From Rufibacter tibetensis (GTDB taxonomy: Bacteria; Bacteroidota; Bacteroidia; Cytophagales; Hymenobacteraceae), in NCBI RefSeq assembly GCF_001310085.1, contig NZ_CP012643.1, forward strand, positions 1,891,001 to 1,955,000: a DNA stretch of 64,000 nt, read 5' to 3'. The position numbers and the translations under genes were made by a program. Shown one piece after another: positions 35,114 to 46,796 of the stretch. Within the stretch, counting starts at the first letter, position 1, and each line of letters begins with the position of its first letter. A model generated the notes under the pieces. It saw only the letters and a list, made by a program, of their open reading frames with translations, searched no databases and had not been told where the DNA came from.

Positions 35114-35485
35114 TTATTGCTTCTTGAAGCCCACAGCCTCTAATTTTGCCACATCAGCCTCATTCACTCTTACCTTGAAGACCCGGCCGGTGGGGCATTG
35201 GCAAGCGGCGCAGGTAATTAGATCATTAGGTGCCGGAATCATGGTGACTTCCAGCACAGTGTATCCTTGGTCCTGTACATACTTTTTCACGCAGACCTTG
35301 GTGTCTGGATTGGTGTTGCAGTAGCCCCACGGATTGCTGTTGCACTGGAGTTCGCTGTAGGCTAACCATTGTCCGCCAGAGAGATTTTCCTCCAATTCCT
35401 CGGCTTCAGAGCTGGGAATCTGACAGGCACCGAAGGTGAGGAACAGCCCAAGGGCAAAAAGCTGGAATAAGATTTTTCGTTTCAT
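35114..35485 (-). CDS. Small Cys-rich lipoprotein, unknown function
   Basis: 123 aa. The signal peptide and lipobox MKRKILFQLFALGLFLTFGAC give a lipidated Cys21. The mature part has six further Cys (LQCNSNPWGYC, KVCVKKY, ITCAACQC), which suggests disulfides or metal binding in the periplasm or on the outer membrane. I do not recognise the family. It lies 72 bp from the divergent mscS gene. Confidence 0.72.
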   Translation of the reverse strand: MKRKILFQLFALGLFLTFGACQIPSSEAEELEENLSGGQWLAYSELQCNSNPWGYCNTNPDTKVCVKKYVQDQGYTVLEVTMIPAPNDLITCAACQCPTGRVFKVRVNEADVAKLEAVGFKKQ

Positions 35486-35557
35486 AGATTTGCCTTTTCA
35501 TTTACTTTAAGACCCTCTGCCCAAGCCATTGGTTGCAAGCGGTCAATTCTATTAACG

Positions 35558-36682
35558 ATGCAGAACCAAGTTTCAGATATCTTACGCTTTGTCTTTCTGG
35601 GGAATACGGTGCAGCAATACCTCATTTTTGTAGGTATCATGCTGTGCGGCTTCCTGTTTAAAACTGTGGTGTCGGGGCTATTTTCCACCATTCTGTTCCG
35701 CGGAATCATCAAGCGCATCAACAAAGATGTGACCATGGATGAATTCAAGCGCCTGCTGGTGACGCCGCTGGGGGTCATAACATTCCTGGTGTTTCTCTAC
35801 ATCGCCTTCGAACAGCTGAACTATCCGCCGGAATTAGGGTTGCCCGGGAAAGGGGAACTGGGCCTGAAACGCATCCTTCAACGCATCTACAGCATTATCC
35901 TCATCTGCTCGCTTACGTGGGTGACCATGCGTTTGGTGGACTTCTTCGGGATGATGTTTTCCAAAAGAGCTGCCAGAACACTCTCTAAGCTGGATGATCA
36001 GTTGGTGCCGTTCTTTGTGGATTTCACCAAGGTGATCATTGTCATCATCGGGTTCTTCGTGATTCTGGGCACCGTGTTCAAGGTAAACGTGGCAGGCTTG
36101 GTAGCCGGTTTGGGAGTAGGTGGTTTGGCCATCGCCTTTGCCGCGAAGGAAAGCCTGGAAAACTTATTGGCTTCGTTCACCATCTTCCTGGACCACCCGT
36201 TTGTGGTAGGCGATTTAGTGCAGGTGGGGGAGATCACCGGCACTATTGAGAAGATAGGGTTTAGGAGTACGCGTATCAGGACGCTGGAGAAAAGCTACGT
36301 GACGCTGCCCAACAAGAGCATGATTGACAAACCGCTGGACAACCTTACACTGCGCACCTTCCGGCGGGTAAAGTTTGATTTGACCTTAACGTATAACACC
36401 ACCTCAGAGCAACTGAAAGCCATTGTCGCCGATATTCAGGCCCTGATAGATGCTTATCCGCGCACGAACCAGGACGGGCGTGTGCGGTTCTTCAATTTGG
36501 GCTCGCACTCCAAAGACATCATGGTGCTGTACTTCATTGACACCATTGATTATGACCAGTACATAGACGTGAAAGAGGAAATCAACTACCAGATTGTAGA
36601 GATTGTGGAAAAGCACGGCGCTGAGTTCGCCTTCCCAACCCAGACCTTGTACTTGAAACGGGAGGAGGAACAACTTTCCTAA
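35558..36682 (+). CDS. Mechanosensitive ion channel, MscS family
   Basis: 374 aa. Four hydrophobic segments in the N-terminal 200 aa, then the MscS pore helix and beta domain: VAGLVAGLGVGGLAIAFAAKE (Gly/Ala-packed TM3), SLENLLASFTIFLDHPFVVGD, and GTIEKIGFRSTRIRTLEKSYVTLPN. The C-terminal alpha/beta domain is complete. It releases solutes on hypo-osmotic shock. It extends MscS by about one extra TM pair and ends at a convergent palindromic terminator. Confidence 0.92.
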   Translation: MQNQVSDILRFVFLGNTVQQYLIFVGIMLCGFLFKTVVSGLFSTILFRGIIKRINKDVTMDEFKRLLVTPLGVITFLVFLYIAFEQLNYPPELGLPGKGELGLKRILQRIYSIILICSLTWVTMRLVDFFGMMFSKRAARTLSKLDDQLVPFFVDFTKVIIVIIGFFVILGTVFKVNVAGLVAGLGVGGLAIAFAAKESLENLLASFTIFLDHPFVVGDLVQVGEITGTIEKIGFRSTRIRTLEKSYVTLPNKSMIDKPLDNLTLRTFRRVKFDLTLTYNTTSEQLKAIVADIQALIDAYPRTNQDGRVRFFNLGSHSKDIMVLYFIDTIDYDQYIDVKEEINYQIVEIVEKHGAEFAFPTQTLYLKREEEQLS

Positions 36683-36704
36683 CGGGGCACCCAACTTAGA
36701 ATTT

Positions 36705-36754
36705 AACCCCTGTTTCAAGGCCGTTTCTACTAAACCAGCCTTGAAACAGGGGTT
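36705..36754. terminator. Bidirectional palindromic terminator, mscS / TerB-like
   Basis: 17-bp perfect arms AACCCCTGTTTCAAGGC / GCCTTGAAACAGGGGTT between convergent genes, centre CGTTTCTACTAAACCA. Strongest member of the palindrome family. Confidence 0.85.
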
Positions 36755-36759
36755 GTTTA

Positions 36760-37602
36760 TTACCAGCCTGAGCCGCCTCTGCGGCCACCGCCCAAAATAC
36801 CGCCTAGCAAACCACCTAAGCCCCCGCCGCCCATTCCGGAACCGTAGCCCCTTCGGCCACCTAAGCCGCCCAGAATAGAGGCCATAGAACCTAAGCCGCC
36901 CATTCGGCCACCGCCGTACATGCCTCTTCGGCTCATTCCGCCTCCCGTCATTCCGCCGCCTAACAGACCACCCAGCAATCCGCCTAGGCCGCCTCCCATC
37001 ATTCCACCGCCCATCATGCCGCCGTGTCCGTACCCGCCACGCCGACGGCTCATCATACTGCTGATTACAATAGGAGCTAAAACGCCCAGCATACCGGTTA
37101 CCATGCCCGGCGAGATACCAGATTTCTTGAACATATCACCAAACCCGCTTTTGTTCAGGAACGATTGGGAGGTAGGGTCCTCGCCTTGCTCTTGGGCTTG
37201 GTTGGCTTTGTCTACAAACTGATCCAGGATGCTGAACTGCTTTTGGTCAATGCCCAGGTATTTGCTTACCTCGGCAATGCGCTGCTGTTCATCTTGGGTA
37301 TACTGCCCGTCAGACTTCGCGAAGCTGATGATGTCGGTGACAAAAGAGAAGCGCAGGGGGCTGCCTTTGAGCACGTCAAGGCACCGTTGCAAGCTTATCT
37401 GTGATGGATTTTTCGCGATGGAGATAATTTCCTGCTGGAGGTTCTCGGGCAGTTCTGCCGCTTCGCTGGTGAGTTGCAGAAACTGTAGTTCTTCTTCAGA
37501 CACATGCCCATCTGCCGAGGCAATGGTGGCCAATGCGCCCAGGTAAGCTCCCTTTTCCTGATCTGAGTAATCTTTCAAAAGGGTGGTGTTTTCTTCAGCC
37601 AT
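36760..37602 (-). CDS. TerB-like domain protein with Gly/Met/Arg-rich C-terminal tail
   Basis: 280 aa. Residues 15-140 form a TerB-like all-helical domain (AYLGALATIASADGHVSEEE and FAKSDGQYTQDEQQRIAEV, the two acidic D-G-x-x-x-x-E metal-binding loops). A short linker and hydrophobic segment (MVTGMLGVLAPIVISSMM, about 165-182) lead into a tail of about 95 residues dominated by Gly, Met, Arg and Leu with GGLLGG repeats. TerB domains are linked to tellurite and stress resistance but occur widely; no other ter gene is present. The tail could drive phase separation or membrane association; this is inference. Confidence 0.82.
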   Translation of the reverse strand: MAEENTTLLKDYSDQEKGAYLGALATIASADGHVSEEELQFLQLTSEAAELPENLQQEIISIAKNPSQISLQRCLDVLKGSPLRFSFVTDIISFAKSDGQYTQDEQQRIAEVSKYLGIDQKQFSILDQFVDKANQAQEQGEDPTSQSFLNKSGFGDMFKKSGISPGMVTGMLGVLAPIVISSMMSRRRGGYGHGGMMGGGMMGGGLGGLLGGLLGGGMTGGGMSRRGMYGGGRMGGLGSMASILGGLGGRRGYGSGMGGGGLGGLLGGILGGGRRGGSGW

Positions 37603-37654
37603 AGTTTCAGTGTGTTGGTGTAGAATTACACAAACGACGCGGCTAAAAACGAGT

Positions 37655-37698
37655 TGGCGTTTAGGGCCGGTTTTTCTGAAAACCGGTCCTAAACGCCA
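37655..37698 (-). terminator. Palindromic 3'-end element after the serine hydrolase gene
   Basis: 44 nt: TGGCGTTTAGGGCCGGTTTT, loop TCTG, right arm AAAACCGGTCCTAAACGCCA; a 20-bp stem with one G/T mismatch, 18 bp past the stop. Confidence 0.8.
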
Positions 37699-37716
37699 CT
37701 AGAAATTATGCTCTTC

Positions 37717-38892
37717 TTACTTCTTTACTGAAGCCAGAATGCGCTTGAAGAATTCGTCTCCGTTTGTGCCGTGCCAGCGCCACACCACCACTATATCATG
37801 CTCAGGGTCTACCCAGATAGTGTTGGAACCGGCTCCTAATGCCGCAAAACTAGTAGCCGGGGCGCTAGGCCATTGTTTTTTCTGCGTGTTCAGCCACCAC
37901 AGGTACCCATAGTCTGGTCCGTGCGGACCAGGCGTAGTCGCTTTCTTCACCCATTCTTTGGACACGATCTGCTTGTTTTTCCACTTGCCCTCCCGCAGGA
38001 ACAAATACCCGAAGCGAGCCTCATCACGGGTGTTGATCCAGAGGCCGCCGCCCCAACGGGTACCGCCGCTCACGCTGGGCAGCTGTTTGCCGTTCACGTC
38101 TACGTAGGAGTTCTTGTAAGGCAGGTACTGCCACGTATCAGAAGCGCCAATGGGGTTCATGATCTGCTCTTTCAGAACCTCGGGCAGGGGCTTTTTCCAG
38201 AGGCGCAGCAGTGATAAAGAAAAGCGGTTGATACGCACATCATTGTACTCATAGAAAGTACCCGGTTCTTTGAGTTCGCGAGGCTTGCGTTCACCGTTGC
38301 CAAATTCCTCTTTACCCACAAAGGTGTGCGACTTCCCGAAAAGTTCGCCTTCCCACTCGCTTGTTTGCTGAGCGTGGTGGTGCCAGGTCACTTTGCGGTT
38401 GTGCTCTGAGTCATAGCCGCCGTCTTTGATGTAGTTAGCTACCGGATCATGCACATCCTTAATCAGGTCTTTGTCCACCGTTACACCTAAAATGGTAGAC
38501 AGAAAACTCTTCGCAATGCTGTAGGTAGGATCTGCACGTTTGGTATCGCCCCACTCGGCCACAATGTAGCCGTGCCGCAGGATGATGCCGTTGGTGCCCG
38601 CCCGGTCTTTAGGAATTGGTCCCAGCAACTTCCCAAAGATTTCTTCCTGGGTGGAGAAATCCTTCGGCATTTTGGTTTCCTGACCTTGGGCGTAGAGAAC
38701 CGCCTGTGACAGCAGTTCGGGGTCCATGCCTACCTGCTCGGGGGTTCTCTGCTCCCATTTATCGCCTTTCTCGGGGTAATAAACTTTGGCGTTCGCCGAG
38801 GTGTTTTGGGAAGTGTTGGTATTGGAATTAGTCTGGCAGGCGAAAAGCCCGAGCCACAGAAACGGCAAAAGCCGATGGTGTATCTTTCTCAT
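37717..38892 (-). CDS. Serine hydrolase lipoprotein, beta-lactamase class C-like
   Basis: 391 aa. Lipobox in MRKIHHRLLPFLWLGLFAC, then a Asn/Thr-rich linker. The beta-lactamase-like domain has SIAKSF (SxxK nucleophile), YEYNDVR (YxN-like) and GAGSNTIWV near the C-terminus in the KTG region. Family members include esterases, D-amino-acid peptidases and PBP-like carboxypeptidases; a true beta-lactamase is unlikely. It is anchored to a membrane facing the periplasm. Confidence 0.86.
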   Translation of the reverse strand: MRKIHHRLLPFLWLGLFACQTNSNTNTSQNTSANAKVYYPEKGDKWEQRTPEQVGMDPELLSQAVLYAQGQETKMPKDFSTQEEIFGKLLGPIPKDRAGTNGIILRHGYIVAEWGDTKRADPTYSIAKSFLSTILGVTVDKDLIKDVHDPVANYIKDGGYDSEHNRKVTWHHHAQQTSEWEGELFGKSHTFVGKEEFGNGERKPRELKEPGTFYEYNDVRINRFSLSLLRLWKKPLPEVLKEQIMNPIGASDTWQYLPYKNSYVDVNGKQLPSVSGGTRWGGGLWINTRDEARFGYLFLREGKWKNKQIVSKEWVKKATTPGPHGPDYGYLWWLNTQKKQWPSAPATSFAALGAGSNTIWVDPEHDIVVVWRWHGTNGDEFFKRILASVKK

Positions 38893-39299
38893 AGTTTATT
38901 GAGGTACTGGGAAAGAGCAAGATAAAAAGACTTGCCAGATAGATAACGGTTCCTGACAGAATTAAAGTTGTTATGTCTTTTAACGCCCTTATCTGGTGAT
39001 GGAGAACCTGTGCTCGTTCCAAATTCGGTCGTTTTTGTAGACAGCCTTCCGGAAGATGCCGTCTTTAGAATACCCATTTTGGTTAAGATGTGCATAGACG
39101 CCGGATTGTACTAAAATATGCCCGCGTGGATGCGCACAAAGCCTAACTCCTCAAGACCATAAGCCGTGATAAGCCCCACGGCAATAGCACCATATGATTG
39201 TCTGATTTAGTTTTTTCCTAAATTTAACCGAATCTTGGAAGAGTCAGTCTCCAACAGGTTTTCTGGAAAGCACCAAAGTTTAACTTCTACAACGAAGGT
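38893..39299. other. Intergenic region, no supported gene
   Basis: 407 bp between the serine hydrolase start and the AsmA-like 3' end. The frames are short with no ribosome-binding context, and no structured element beyond A/T-rich tracts is visible. Confidence 0.5.
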
Positions 39300-39341
39300 G
39301 GTGTTCTAAGTCCATTTTCAAGAAACCAGCTCTAAAACACC
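39300..39341 (-). terminator. Degenerate palindromic element after the AsmA-like gene
   Basis: GGTGTT..TAAG / CT..AACACC arms with a TTTTCAAGAAACCAG centre, 17 bp past the stop; a weak member of the palindrome family. Confidence 0.4.
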
Positions 39342-39357
39342 AAACCCGTTCTCAACC

Positions 39358-41868
39358 TTAAAAATCAAAAAATACAGTAGAGGGCTTTACGGTTTTCGCT
39401 TCTTTTTTTTCTGGGCTCTTGCCCTGGAAGATTTCTTTGATGACTTTCTTCTCTCGCCTTAGGTCAGCGGCAACTTTCTGCCTTACCCTCTGCTGGTCAT
39501 ACGCCACTTTGAAGTTACCCTCCTTGCCTTTGATGGTGAGGAAAAGGTTTGGATTGCCCGTAGAACTGGTGGCGATTACCCCAAAGCGCGCGTCTTTGTC
39601 AGGGCGCTGGCTTTTGAGGGGAAGGCGCACGTGGTAGTCCATTACCTGGTCAAATGTGTGCGTGCCTGAGACTGTAATAGAAGACAGGCGGGTGGCACTG
39701 GACCTGATCTCCATCTCGGGAATGTAGACAATGCGGTTCCGGATGTAGAAGTTGTTTCTGATCTCAGAAAACCGAAGGTTAGACAACTCATTGCGTTTCA
39801 CGAACAGGCTGAGTTTCTGCATAGGGGCAAAGTCCAGGAGTTGTCCGTTCCGGAGGATGGTTTTGATCTCGGCCCGCACCAGATCAGTACGTGGCGACAG
39901 GTTATGATCCAGATAGGTATCTGAATTAATCTGGGCGGTTAGCTCTCCGCGCAGGTGACGCTGCATGATAAAGGTCTGCCCAAAATCCTCAAACACATAG
40001 AAAAGGCTGTCTACGTTGATGTTGTCCAAATTAGCGATGGAGGTTACCTTGATCAAGGGCCTGCGGGCATCCATGCTGCCCCTTATTCTGAAACTTCCAC
40101 CAGCGGCTTGCAAGGCCATTCCGGATGTGGAAAGCACCTTGTCTTTAAGTTGGATGCGCCCATGCAACTGCCTGCCTTTAAACCGCCGGAACTTCAGCCT
40201 GTTTAAGGAGGTATTGAGCTCCAGCTCCAGCTGTGCCGGCATGTTGAAAGCGTATGAACCAGCACTTCCTTTCTTGCCGGGAGTTCTTGCTGCTTTGCCT
40301 GAAGAGGCGGCCAACACCTGGTCAATATTCAGGAAACGGGAAGAAACATCGGCCTCTATTCTGAGTTTCTGCCCTCTAAATAATATCCAGGCCAAGGCAT
40401 TCTTAAACTGCCCGCTTACCAGAATGTCAGTGTCTCCCATCTGTCCCTTAAAATTAGAAACTGAAACATTGTTTTTGTTGAGCAGAAGGGTGCCATTGAG
40501 GCCAGTGAACGTCATAGGGTGCTGCCGAAAGAGCAAACTCACTTGCCGCAGGGTAGCGTCTCCGTGGGCTTGAATGGCAGGACTGTTAGGGTTTGTCTTG
40601 AAAGTGTGCAGATTCCCGGAGAAGGCAAACCTTACCTGGGCCTGCCCGCTTCCCTTTTTAAGGTCTTTTGAAGGAAACAGCCCTAAAACATGGGCCAGGT
40701 CTACCTGGGCATTGAGCTGGAGCTGCAAATTAGGATTAGAGAAGTTCTTATAAACTACCTCTCCGTTAAAAGGTTTCCCGTGCAAAGTGCCTTTAATGTT
40801 GCGCAACTCCAGCAGCGACGTCTGGCTGTTCCGCTGCGCCCCGTTAGTAAAGCGCCCCACCAAAGTTACTTTCTCTACTTTCCCTTTATAGTCTGGGTGG
40901 TACAACGATGCTCCCCGGGCCCCGAACTCAACATCCAGGAACGGGTTCTTTGAAGAGGACATTTCCCCTTTTACCTTGCCTTTGAAATAGATGTCCCCAT
41001 TGCTCCGGTATTGGCCCAACCGATCAGAATAGCGCGGGGGAAGCAAAGCCAGAATAGACTGCACGTCGGTGTTTTTGCCGTTTACGGTAAGGTCCAGCTG
41101 CATTTTATTTGTATACCCAATCTCGCCACCCAGCTGGTACACCGCCTTTCCAATCTGAACCTCAGAAGGCTGTAAGGCGATGAGATGCTGCCCGGTATGT
41201 ATGCTTAGTTTACTGGCTACCGTTATAGCTTTCTCACGCAGGAATTCATTCTCCCCTATTCTGATGGTTTTGATGTGGGTGTTTCCGTTGGCTTTGAGTT
41301 GCAGCACCTGCCCTTCCATTTCCAGGGCCGCAGTAAACTCGTGCGCCTGTACGTCATATTTCTGCCGCCTGGGTGCGTCCTGGTACACAACGTGCACATT
41401 CTTGAGGCTGATGTGCTGCAGGTCAAACCCCATGGTCTCGTTCTGGATTGTGTCTGCGCTTTGGTAAAAACGGTAGTTGACTTTCCCGTTGGGCAACACC
41501 CTGGCCTGCACTTCCCCATCTTCTAAATGGATTTCCCTGATGCGGTAGGTGCTGCGCCATAGATCCCAAGGATGGAAGGTGGCATAAACCTTTTTCAGTT
41601 TTGCCAGTGGCGCCTTGCTGCCAGGCACCGCTTCGGTTACCTCTACATTCTGCAACCTAATGGCCACCTCCGGAAATTGCTCCCACCACGTCACTTCTAT
41701 CTTCTCTACCGCTACCTTGGTTTTGATGTGCTGATTGGCTTCAGCCACAAAAAGCCCGATGATTTTATCTTGATAAACGTACAGCAACCCTCCGGCCAAG
41801 GCCATGATCAAAAAAATTCCGGCTACCGCGAAAAAAAAATATTTTACCAACTTTTTCTTACTTCCCAC
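39358..41868 (-). CDS. AsmA-like outer-membrane biogenesis protein
   Basis: 836 aa. One N-terminal membrane anchor (FFFAVAGIFLIMALAGGLLYVY, about residues 11-32) followed by a very long periplasmic beta-rich part: AsmA N-terminal segment (VAVEKIEVTWWEQFPEVAIRLQNVEV, IREIHLEDGEVQ) and an AsmA-like C-terminal region (SNLRFSEIRNNFYIRNRIVYIPEMEIRSSA). Proteins of this class (AsmA, TamB, YhdP) are bridge-like lipid transporters between inner and outer membrane. A lipid-transport role is family knowledge. Confidence 0.86.
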   Translation of the reverse strand: MGSKKKLVKYFFFAVAGIFLIMALAGGLLYVYQDKIIGLFVAEANQHIKTKVAVEKIEVTWWEQFPEVAIRLQNVEVTEAVPGSKAPLAKLKKVYATFHPWDLWRSTYRIREIHLEDGEVQARVLPNGKVNYRFYQSADTIQNETMGFDLQHISLKNVHVVYQDAPRRQKYDVQAHEFTAALEMEGQVLQLKANGNTHIKTIRIGENEFLREKAITVASKLSIHTGQHLIALQPSEVQIGKAVYQLGGEIGYTNKMQLDLTVNGKNTDVQSILALLPPRYSDRLGQYRSNGDIYFKGKVKGEMSSSKNPFLDVEFGARGASLYHPDYKGKVEKVTLVGRFTNGAQRNSQTSLLELRNIKGTLHGKPFNGEVVYKNFSNPNLQLQLNAQVDLAHVLGLFPSKDLKKGSGQAQVRFAFSGNLHTFKTNPNSPAIQAHGDATLRQVSLLFRQHPMTFTGLNGTLLLNKNNVSVSNFKGQMGDTDILVSGQFKNALAWILFRGQKLRIEADVSSRFLNIDQVLAASSGKAARTPGKKGSAGSYAFNMPAQLELELNTSLNRLKFRRFKGRQLHGRIQLKDKVLSTSGMALQAAGGSFRIRGSMDARRPLIKVTSIANLDNINVDSLFYVFEDFGQTFIMQRHLRGELTAQINSDTYLDHNLSPRTDLVRAEIKTILRNGQLLDFAPMQKLSLFVKRNELSNLRFSEIRNNFYIRNRIVYIPEMEIRSSATRLSSITVSGTHTFDQVMDYHVRLPLKSQRPDKDARFGVIATSSTGNPNLFLTIKGKEGNFKVAYDQQRVRQKVAADLRREKKVIKEIFQGKSPEKKEAKTVKPSTVFFDF

Positions 41869-41967
41869 AAACTTTCTGATTTCCAGGCTTTAAATATACA
41901 GCTCTCCCGGAAGGCCTCCAATGATTAAACGGTTTTGCATAAATTTTAAATATTTTTCGAAAATGCA

Positions 41968-41999
41968 TTTGGTAGATAAAAAAACATCCCCCATATTTG
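41968..41999 (+). promoter_or_regulatory. Promoter of tRNA-Val
   Basis: -33 TTTG at 41968-41971 and -7 CATATTTG at 41992-41999 with a 20-bp spacer, 40 bp before the tRNA. Confidence 0.6.
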
Positions 42000-42039
42000 C
42001 ATCATCAAACGGGGACAAAAGGTCAACGGAAAACAAAAA

Positions 42040-42114
42040 GGGATGTTAGCTCAGCTGGTTCAGAGCATCTGCCTTACAAGCAGAGGGTCGCTGGTTCGAA
42101 TCCAGCACGTCCCA
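42040..42114 (+). tRNA. tRNA-Val (anticodon UAC)
   Basis: 75-nt cloverleaf. The acceptor stem GGGATGT pairs with ACGTCCC (one G-T pair), then discriminator A. The D arm is in TTAGCTCAGCTGGTTCAGAGC, the anticodon stem TCTGC/GCAGA encloses loop CTTACAA (anticodon TAC), the variable loop is GGGTC-like, and the T loop is GGTTCGAATCC. The 3' CCA is not encoded; the genomic sequence after the discriminator is CTTCTT. Confidence 0.97.
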
Positions 42115-42121
42115 CTTCTTA

Positions 42122-42150
42122 AAAGCCTCACTTCACAGTGAGGCTTTTTT
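42122..42150 (+). terminator. Terminator of tRNA-Val
   Basis: AAAGCCTCACT / AGTGAGGCTTT stem ending in TTTTTT, 8 bp after the tRNA. Confidence 0.9.
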
Positions 42151-42396
42151 GTTTTACAGGCACTTTGCAAATAATGGGCTTTTCATCCTTGAACCTGTTA
42201 CCCTTGTTCCTTAGGGATACTACTTCTCTTCAGTACTAAGTTTCTAAAGTCCTTCAGGAGCCAAGTATTAAAAGATTTCTTTTATGCTCTGATATGTATT
42301 AACACTTCTAGTTCTTTTCCTTTCTAGCTGCTCCTTTGTAGCTGGATTAAGCGAAACCGTAGAATCAAGACTTGAAGAGTCATCTTCTAAAAGAAA

Positions 42397-42432
42397 CCGC
42401 CCCAGACTTTCAACAAGCGGAATCTGGGGCGG
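42397..42432 (-). terminator. Rho-independent terminator of the GH2 beta-galactosidase
   Basis: 10-bp stem CCGCCCCAGA / TCTGGGGCGG followed on the minus strand by TTTCTTTT, 6 bp past the stop. The rest of the gap (42151-42396) shows no gene. Confidence 0.9.
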
Positions 42433-42437
42433 CTTGC

Positions 42438-45629
<3,192 letters not shown>

Positions 45630-45764
45630 TCAATATCCTGTTGCTCTCTATTAAAGAGCCTCTTGTGGTGCAAAATGGACAGAATCTACCTAAATTACTT
45701 TAACCGGGCTCAGCAAGCATTTACCCAAAGAAGAGATGATTACCTCTAACACTCTGTTTTAAGC

Positions 45765-46061
45765 CTATTTTACCAAAAGATCCAGTGTTTGGGGAGTTAA
45801 CCCGGGAGACAGGATGGTTTCCTTAACTTTGCCGGGTTCCTGGGTGGCCTGGAGGTAGGCTAGCGGTTTCCCATGCAGCACTTTCCGTTTCTCAGATTTA
45901 TAGTTCTCATGACTGGTATGGCTTCCGTTCTCCATCCCAATCAGCTGGGCAGGTCCTTCTACGGTAACCGTCATTTCATTATCAGCGCCGTACACCAGGT
46001 TGCCGTTTTTGTCTACCACGTTTATCTCCACATGGGCTACTCCTTTTCTGAGAGTAGCTCC
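45765..46061 (-). pseudogene. Remnant of a second GH2 glycosidase (C-terminal domain only)
   Basis: The readable frame (HVEINVVDKNGNLVYGADNE, TVTVEGPAQLIGMENGS, ENYKSEKRKVLHGK, then EPGKVKETILSPGL) is the C-terminal beta-sandwich (Glyco_hydro2_C5-like) of DUF4982-type GH2 enzymes. The homologous frame can be followed upstream only to about 46061, where the conserved sequence stops. There is no proper start, signal peptide or catalytic barrel. I read it as the decayed 3' end of a second GH2 gene, of a different subtype from the intact beta-galactosidase 170 bp downstream. Confidence 0.72.
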
Positions 46062-46227
46062 TAAAGATAGAAAGATGCATAAATTGTTTGCGGCTTCTTT
46101 TCAGAAACCAGTCCCTAAACACGTCTGCAAAGGACTTGCCCTACCTTGCTCCGGTATGGGCAAGTATTCTCTTCTGCATCACGGTTTTCTATCGTACTTA
46201 GTACTCGCAATTACTTCTTGTGATATC

Positions 46228-46266
46228 CAGTTTGTAAGGTGTTTTCTAAAAACAACTTACAAACTG
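46228..46266. repeat. 39-nt near-perfect palindrome in the decayed region
   Basis: CAGTTTGTAAG-G-TGTTTT, loop CTA, AAAACA-A-CTTACAAACTG: an 18-bp stem with one mismatch, and the same TTTTCT/AAAA centre as the 3'-end palindromes. No gene ends beside it; the surrounding 46062-46524 holds no supported gene. Confidence 0.75.
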
Positions 46267-46524
46267 TTGCTACCCTAGGGTTCTTTGCCGTTACACTCTC
46301 AGCTTCTCTGGACAGGGTAGCTTTCTTCTATTCTTGTGTCAGCCTTACTTGTTTCAGCCTTAGTTCCCACCTTATCTCTCACCCCCTAAGGATCCATTTA
46401 GACAGTGGTAAATCCATGTTTTGGTACAAACCTGAATCTGCTTTTTGCGTTGTACCTCATACTCGTTGCCTTACTAAGCCGGCAGGGAGTATTCACTTGC
46501 ATTGAAAAACCGAGGACTACTACC

Positions 46525-46722
46525 GTGAAAGAAGACACTTACCTTTTGTTGAACCAAGGCTGGCAATCTAGCTTTAAACCCATCTACTTCCTGGGCTTTG
46601 ATATATCCTGGCTGGTCATGGAAGAAGCATTCATCAGCCCGTTTGATCATAGAAAGTACTCTTTCAATGAGGCCATGCGCATAGCTCTCAACTCACAGGC
46701 AAATCACGAATGGGCCGCTTAG
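46525..46722 (+). CDS. Possible small protein, unknown
   Basis: 65 aa from GTG 46525 (the frame is open upstream to 46405). The sequence has globular-looking segments (GWQSSFKPIYFLGFDISWLVMEE written as overlapping Trp/Phe-rich helices, then FNEAMRIALNSQA). I see no strong ribosome-binding site and no known family; it may be a real small gene or a remnant in the same decayed region as the GH2 fragment. Confidence 0.35.
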   Translation: MKEDTYLLLNQGWQSSFKPIYFLGFDISWLVMEEAFISPFDHRKYSFNEAMRIALNSQANHEWAA

Positions 46723-46766
46723 GCTAACAGAAATGGGCGTCGCTATGGTGCTTCAAGGCATTTGCG

Positions 46767-46774
46767 TAGTTTTG
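46767..46774 (+). promoter_or_regulatory. -7 box (TAGTTTTG) of the acyltransferase-like gene
   Basis: TAnnTTTG 22 bp before the ATG at 46797. Confidence 0.45.
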
Positions 46775-46796
46775 CCTTTCTAAGCTCTATCCTTTT

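Noticed and set aside
36920-37222. Pro-rich plus-strand frame opposite the Gly-rich tail
   Set aside because: It is the complement of GGN codons of the TerB-like gene; low complexity by construction.
38889-39095. 68-aa minus-strand frame upstream of the serine hydrolase
   Set aside because: It overlaps the start of the real gene and shows no domain or signal peptide.
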